From Candidatus Binataceae bacterium (lineage in GTDB: Bacteria > Desulfobacterota > Binatia > Binatales > Binataceae), in the NCBI GenBank assembly GCA_035294265.1, contig DATGLK010000110.1:1-64000 (forward strand): DNA of 64,000 nucleotides, in the 5' to 3' direction. Of this stretch, positions 60,637-64,000 are shown piece by piece (the stretch's first letter is position 1; every line of letters starts with the position of its first letter). The translations under genes and the position numbers were made by a program. A model generated the notes under the pieces. That model made no database searches. It worked only from the letters and a program-made list of their open reading frames with translations, and was not told the origin of the DNA.

Positions 60637-62941
60637 ATTTTACCGTCATGTAAGCGGCATTGCCGGTAAAGGGTGTCCAGTTGCTGTTGCCCAAAAACAT
60701 CGACTGCGGCGATGATGCCATCCAGGGCATCAGGCGGTCGTAACCAAAATCGTTCTCGCCAAAATTACTTAAATAGTATCCGATTGTAAAGGTCATGTTC
60801 TTCTTGATCGGATAGGCGTAGGTCACAATCAGCTCGTTGAAACGCGAGCCGATGTTGGGGAAATCGGTCGCGCCACCCAGCGCCAGATTCCCGTTTGCAT
60901 GGTTAAGGTCGGTGGTGACCGTATAATTGTATTGTACGATCAAATGTGAGGTCTGAGTCAACCACGGGATGACGCGGTCCGTCGGAAAGGAAAAGTCAAA
61001 TCCAAAATCGATCGAGTTGCCCTGTTCTCGACCGTAGCCAGTCCAACTCTGTCCGGGACAAAGTGCCGGCGTTTGCGCTTGCGGATTAGTCGGGCAATTG
61101 GGCTCGTTGGTCCCGCCATTTTGACGCTGGAAGGACTGCATACTATAGTCCGTTGCGGTCCACGACCAATCTCCGTACAGATTGAGATTTTTGGAAGGTG
61201 TCCAGTTGATTCCTACCGACGGCGTATAGTCAGACCAGTTTTGCAACCCATAGGACGAGGACGGATAAAAATAGTTGTCGTAATCCATCTCGGCGTAAAG
61301 GGTAAAATCCTGCAGCCATTCTGGCGCCTGGCTGTCGCTGAACGGCTGAGCGTCGCCGTATAGAGAGAATTGGTCGACCTGGACCGACGCTTCGTCGAAG
61401 CGGTAAAGCTGGCTGAATTCGGCGATGCCTCCGTCCTGATTGACCAGCGTGCTGCGGTCGTTGTTGTAACCGGGCGAGTCGCGAAAGGCGTGTTGGTAAG
61501 AAGCGCGCAGTTGCAACCATTGATAAGGCGTCCAGTCAACTACCGGGCCGTAAGAGGTCATGTCCTGCTGCAAGACCATCATGCCACTGTTATGGTAGGT
61601 TTCAATATTTCCGACCAAGCTGGCAACCAGGTTGTTCGTGAGACTGTAGCTAGCCTCGGCATTGATCGTTTGAGTCGAGAAGGAAAAAGGATAGGCGGTG
61701 GCGGTCCACAGACTGGCGACATCATTCAAGGAATTCACGCCGTTGAAGGTGATGGCGGGATCGTGATTGGCGTAATCGAAGTAGCTATAGGTAGTCTTCA
61801 ATCGCAGCTTATCCAGCGGGCGGCTTACAACGGTGAAGTTGGCATACAGCGGCGACACGTCGCCACCCAGGCTATTTCGGGGTAGCGCTTGCTTGGGTAG
61901 CGCCGTATTGCTGGTGTAGGGAATAAACGGCTCATCCTGCAACCACCAGCCGTAGGAAAAGGTCCCCATCAGATGGGTATCGAGCGGCAAGGTTCGTCCA
62001 GCGGTGATCTCGAAGGTATGAGCTTGGTTGCCCGGGTAGGTATAGTCTTGACCTCTACAAGGGCCGTTGCCACCGGTCGTGCCTGGATAGGTTGCTGAGT
62101 CGGCGCAGGAGCCACCCGGACCGGTCATTTGGCTCCAGGTGTTTGGATTTTGCCAAGTCAGATCGGCATATTGATCTTTGAAAATCGAACCCTCGTATTG
62201 AATTCCGAACAACCAGGTTCCGTCGGCATACTGCACGCCGGTGCCGTAGTTATAAGTGTCGTACTGAATCGGAGCGAACAATTCGGATTCGTTGTAAGAA
62301 CCCGGATTTGGACCGAAGATTTCTCCGTAGGGCGAGTTTCCAGACTCGTTGAGATAGTTAAGATAGGCGGAATAGGTCCACCGCGGATCGGGCGTATAAC
62401 GAATCGTCAGGTTGGCAATCCCTTCGAGGAGACTGAGCGACAGTGGACGGGCAGTCGAGTCCAACCAACTGCTGATGTTGGAACCCTGGGGGGCGTTGGG
62501 TGTCGGTGCCGCCGGCTTGGAAGGGAGCGTAAAATTGCCGCTGCTTTGTTCATACGGACTTTTGGCGACCCCGTCGCTGAGGAAACGCGGGATTTCCTGC
62601 CATTGGGCGTCGATGTCCAGCAAGCCATAGGATCCAAAGTGAAGGTCGTATAGTTCGTTAGTTTGCCCGACATTTAACGCATGGAAGTCGGCGAACACTC
62701 GCTGTTCCTGATCGTGGAGCAGAAACCGGAGTTCGGGTGCGATTATTTGCTGGGCGAGATCCTGATACTCGCGATACTTGGCCACGTTGGTGGCAGGTTG
62801 GGGGTTGAGAAACGCACCGGCCTCGGCAGTCCCGGTCAAAGTGTAGTTGCCCGCGCTCAACTGGGCTTGAGAAGCGCTTGGGAAAAGGGCCAGCGCGACG
62901 AGTGCCGTAGTGAGCGAGTGACTTAGCCACTTTGGTTTCAT
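60626..62941 (-). CDS. mtrB: MtrB/PioB-family outer-membrane beta-barrel
   Basis: A 771-residue porin that sheathes a decaheme cytochrome in porin-cytochrome conduits. A signal peptide ends at ASQA, then QLSAGNYTLTGTAEAGAF. Aromatic-rich alternating strands run to the end, with a terminal Phe (MTVKYAF), the usual outer-membrane signal. The NVAKYREYQDLAQQI motif near the start is typical of MtrB/PioB. The N-terminal CxxC of Shewanella MtrB is not seen. AGGAG precedes the ATG. It lies 30 bases after the decaheme gene, which is the standard mtrA-mtrB order, and overlaps the cytochrome gene downstream. Confidence 0.88.
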   Translation of the reverse strand: MKPKWLSHSLTTALVALALFPSASQAQLSAGNYTLTGTAEAGAFLNPQPATNVAKYREYQDLAQQIIAPELRFLLHDQEQRVFADFHALNVGQTNELYDLHFGSYGLLDIDAQWQEIPRFLSDGVAKSPYEQSSGNFTLPSKPAAPTPNAPQGSNISSWLDSTARPLSLSLLEGIANLTIRYTPDPRWTYSAYLNYLNESGNSPYGEIFGPNPGSYNESELFAPIQYDTYNYGTGVQYADGTWLFGIQYEGSIFKDQYADLTWQNPNTWSQMTGPGGSCADSATYPGTTGGNGPCRGQDYTYPGNQAHTFEITAGRTLPLDTHLMGTFSYGWWLQDEPFIPYTSNTALPKQALPRNSLGGDVSPLYANFTVVSRPLDKLRLKTTYSYFDYANHDPAITFNGVNSLNDVASLWTATAYPFSFSTQTINAEASYSLTNNLVASLVGNIETYHNSGMMVLQQDMTSYGPVVDWTPYQWLQLRASYQHAFRDSPGYNNDRSTLVNQDGGIAEFSQLYRFDEASVQVDQFSLYGDAQPFSDSQAPEWLQDFTLYAEMDYDNYFYPSSSYGLQNWSDYTPSVGINWTPSKNLNLYGDWSWTATDYSMQSFQRQNGGTNEPNCPTNPQAQTPALCPGQSWTGYGREQGNSIDFGFDFSFPTDRVIPWLTQTSHLIVQYNYTVTTDLNHANGNLALGGATDFPNIGSRFNELIVTYAYPIKKNMTFTIGYYLSNFGENDFGYDRLMPWMASSPQSMFLGNSNWTPFTGNAAYMTVKYAF

Positions 62942-62971
62942 CGCAAACTCTCCTGGCCTTGTAAGCTCATG

Positions 62972-63985
62972 TTACCGGGTCAGATCTACCCCTCCCGGTG
63001 CGTTGGAGCCGTGGACGGCGGTATGGCAAAGGGTGCAAGAGCGGCTGAAAACAAAAATGCTGCTGGGACGGCCCGGCTGTGCGGGGTGAAAGACTCCGAT
63101 ATGGCATTGTTGGCACAAACGCGGGGGACGCACTTTCAGCATGAAGCGAACGATCGTGCCATGTGGATCGTGGCAGTTCAGACAGTTCTGAGCCACTGGC
63201 GGATGCATCCACAGAAACGGCCCGCGCTTGTCGGCGTGGCATATGTAACAGGTTTCGTTGACGGTCGGACGTACCAGTTGATCGGGATAAGCGCCGCCAT
63301 GCGGATTGTGGCAGTCAGTGCAGGTCATCAGGCCCTCGAACACTGGCATGTGCGAGGGGAAAGTCATCTGGGCCTTCTGCTTAAGATGACAGCGTAGGCA
63401 AACCGTGGTTTCAGGCCGTTGGATGATGAAAGGACTAGGCACCAGCGGCATGGCGAGCTGAAAGCGCGGACTGAGCTGCTTCATAATGGTATGGCAGTCG
63501 GTACAACGCAGGCCGCGGAAGGCGTGGTCGCTGGCCCGCCAAAACGCCTCGTCGCCGTTGTTGTGACAATCAAGACAGACGCTGTTCTGTTGTTGGGCGC
63601 TTTCCCCCGAATCGGAGCGGAAGGTGATCAGCTTGGCCTTGCTCGGTCCGTGCATCGGTTGGTCGGGGCTCACCCCCTGGCCCATCTCCACCGCCGCGGC
63701 CGCGACGTGATTGCTGCCCGGACCATGGCAGGATTCGCATCCGTGCGCTTCCTGCGCGTCGCGCGGATGAACCACCAGGATCTTGCCCATAATCGTCGCG
63801 GAGAAGGTCTTGGTGCTGGTTTGGTGGCAGCTTTCGCAGACCTTATCCCCCACGAAGGTGGCCAAAGTTGCAGACTCGGCCGGCTTCGCCACAGGTGGGT
63901 TAGATGAGGCCCTCGCAATCGAAGCTCCCAACGCCAAGAGCGCGAGGCCGAAAATTAGCAACCACCCTGTTCCCCTCAATCCCAT
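62972..63985 (-). CDS. mtrA: MtrA/DmsE-type decaheme cytochrome c
   Basis: A 337-residue periplasmic decaheme. A signal peptide (GWLLIFGLALLALGASIARA) is followed by exactly ten CxxCH sites: CESCH, CESCH, CLDCH, CTDCH, CLRCH, CTDCH, CYICH, CLNCH, CQQCH and CTLCH, with the MtrA-like pentaheme repeat pattern. The length matches MtrA/DmsE. ATG 63985 is used; a TTG lies just before it and the frame is open to the window edge, so the true start may be further upstream. It would sit inside the MtrB-like barrel and carry electrons across the outer membrane. Any partner such as MtrC would lie outside the window. Confidence 0.93.
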   Translation of the reverse strand: MGLRGTGWLLIFGLALLALGASIARASSNPPVAKPAESATLATFVGDKVCESCHQTSTKTFSATIMGKILVVHPRDAQEAHGCESCHGPGSNHVAAAAVEMGQGVSPDQPMHGPSKAKLITFRSDSGESAQQQNSVCLDCHNNGDEAFWRASDHAFRGLRCTDCHTIMKQLSPRFQLAMPLVPSPFIIQRPETTVCLRCHLKQKAQMTFPSHMPVFEGLMTCTDCHNPHGGAYPDQLVRPTVNETCYICHADKRGPFLWMHPPVAQNCLNCHDPHGTIVRFMLKVRPPRLCQQCHIGVFHPAQPGRPSSIFVFSRSCTLCHTAVHGSNAPGGVDLTR

Positions 63986-64000
63986 CAACCCGACCAGCGT

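Noticed and set aside
1-64000. CRISPR arrays, insertion sequences, rRNA genes
   Set aside because: No regularly spaced repeats, transposase or integrase domain, or rRNA sequence was recognised anywhere in the window.

Overview
The window looks like chromosomal DNA from a G+C-rich, Gram-negative, probably uncultivated soil or sediment bacterium. The signs are outer-membrane efflux lipoproteins, an MtrB/PioB-type beta-barrel, many multiheme cytochromes and a quinol NO reductase, alongside aromatic-acid catabolism. The gene mix (tandem Rieske oxygenases, CatIJ-type CoA transferase, P3A proton ATPase with universal stress proteins, porin-cytochrome conduit) would suit lineages such as Binatota, Desulfobacterota relatives, Rokubacteria or Methylomirabilota. 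That placement is inference only; no rRNA or marker set is present.

Layout. 1-3.7 kb: end of an RND permease and its adaptor. 3.8-9.1 kb: msrA, an amidohydrolase, a small ABM-like protein, a large membrane protein and an Asp-box repeat protein. 9.1-13.0 kb: a three-subunit molybdenum hydroxylase split over two divergent strands. 13.4-14.9 kb: a glycine-rich secreted protein and a 53-residue small ORF. 14.95-21.06 kb: a protocatechuate ortho-cleavage (beta-ketoadipate) operon, catI-catJ-pcaF-pcaC-pcaH-pcaG-pcaB, with no pcaD in view. 21.1-24.5 kb: a broken chloride-channel gene, nadK, recN and tRNA-Ala(GGC).

24.5-31 kb is a patchy, partly degraded region. It holds heptamer repeats just behind the tRNA, a beta-propeller lipoprotein, a lone PAS protein, a 7Fe ferredoxin, a hemerythrin and a headless NsrR-like regulator with an NsrR-like palindrome between the last two. 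31.0-36.9 kb: a potassium channel followed by glgX-glgP. 37.3-44.4 kb: a TolC-like lipoprotein divergent from an HlyD/ABC-ATPase/two-permease (YbhGFSR-like) exporter. 44.7-45.1 kb: a methionine-rich exported protein broken by one in-frame stop.

45.4-52 kb is a second aromatic locus: a LigB-superfamily extradiol dioxygenase, a LigC-like dehydrogenase and three tandem Rieske oxygenases, two of them close paralogues. 52.8-57.2 kb: two universal stress proteins, a conserved unknown and a P-type proton ATPase. 57.2-64 kb, all on the minus strand and tightly spaced: MtrA/DmsE-type decaheme cytochrome, MtrB/PioB-type porin, monoheme cytochrome c, NapC/NrfH-type tetraheme cytochrome, a small two-TM protein and qNor.

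The most interesting system is this last operon. It joins an outer-membrane electron conduit to the quinone pool and to a nitric oxide reductase, suggesting NO reduction fed by extracellular electrons (for example Fe(II)), or the reverse. The hemerythrin/NsrR remnant and the stress cluster fit an NO or low-oxygen lifestyle.
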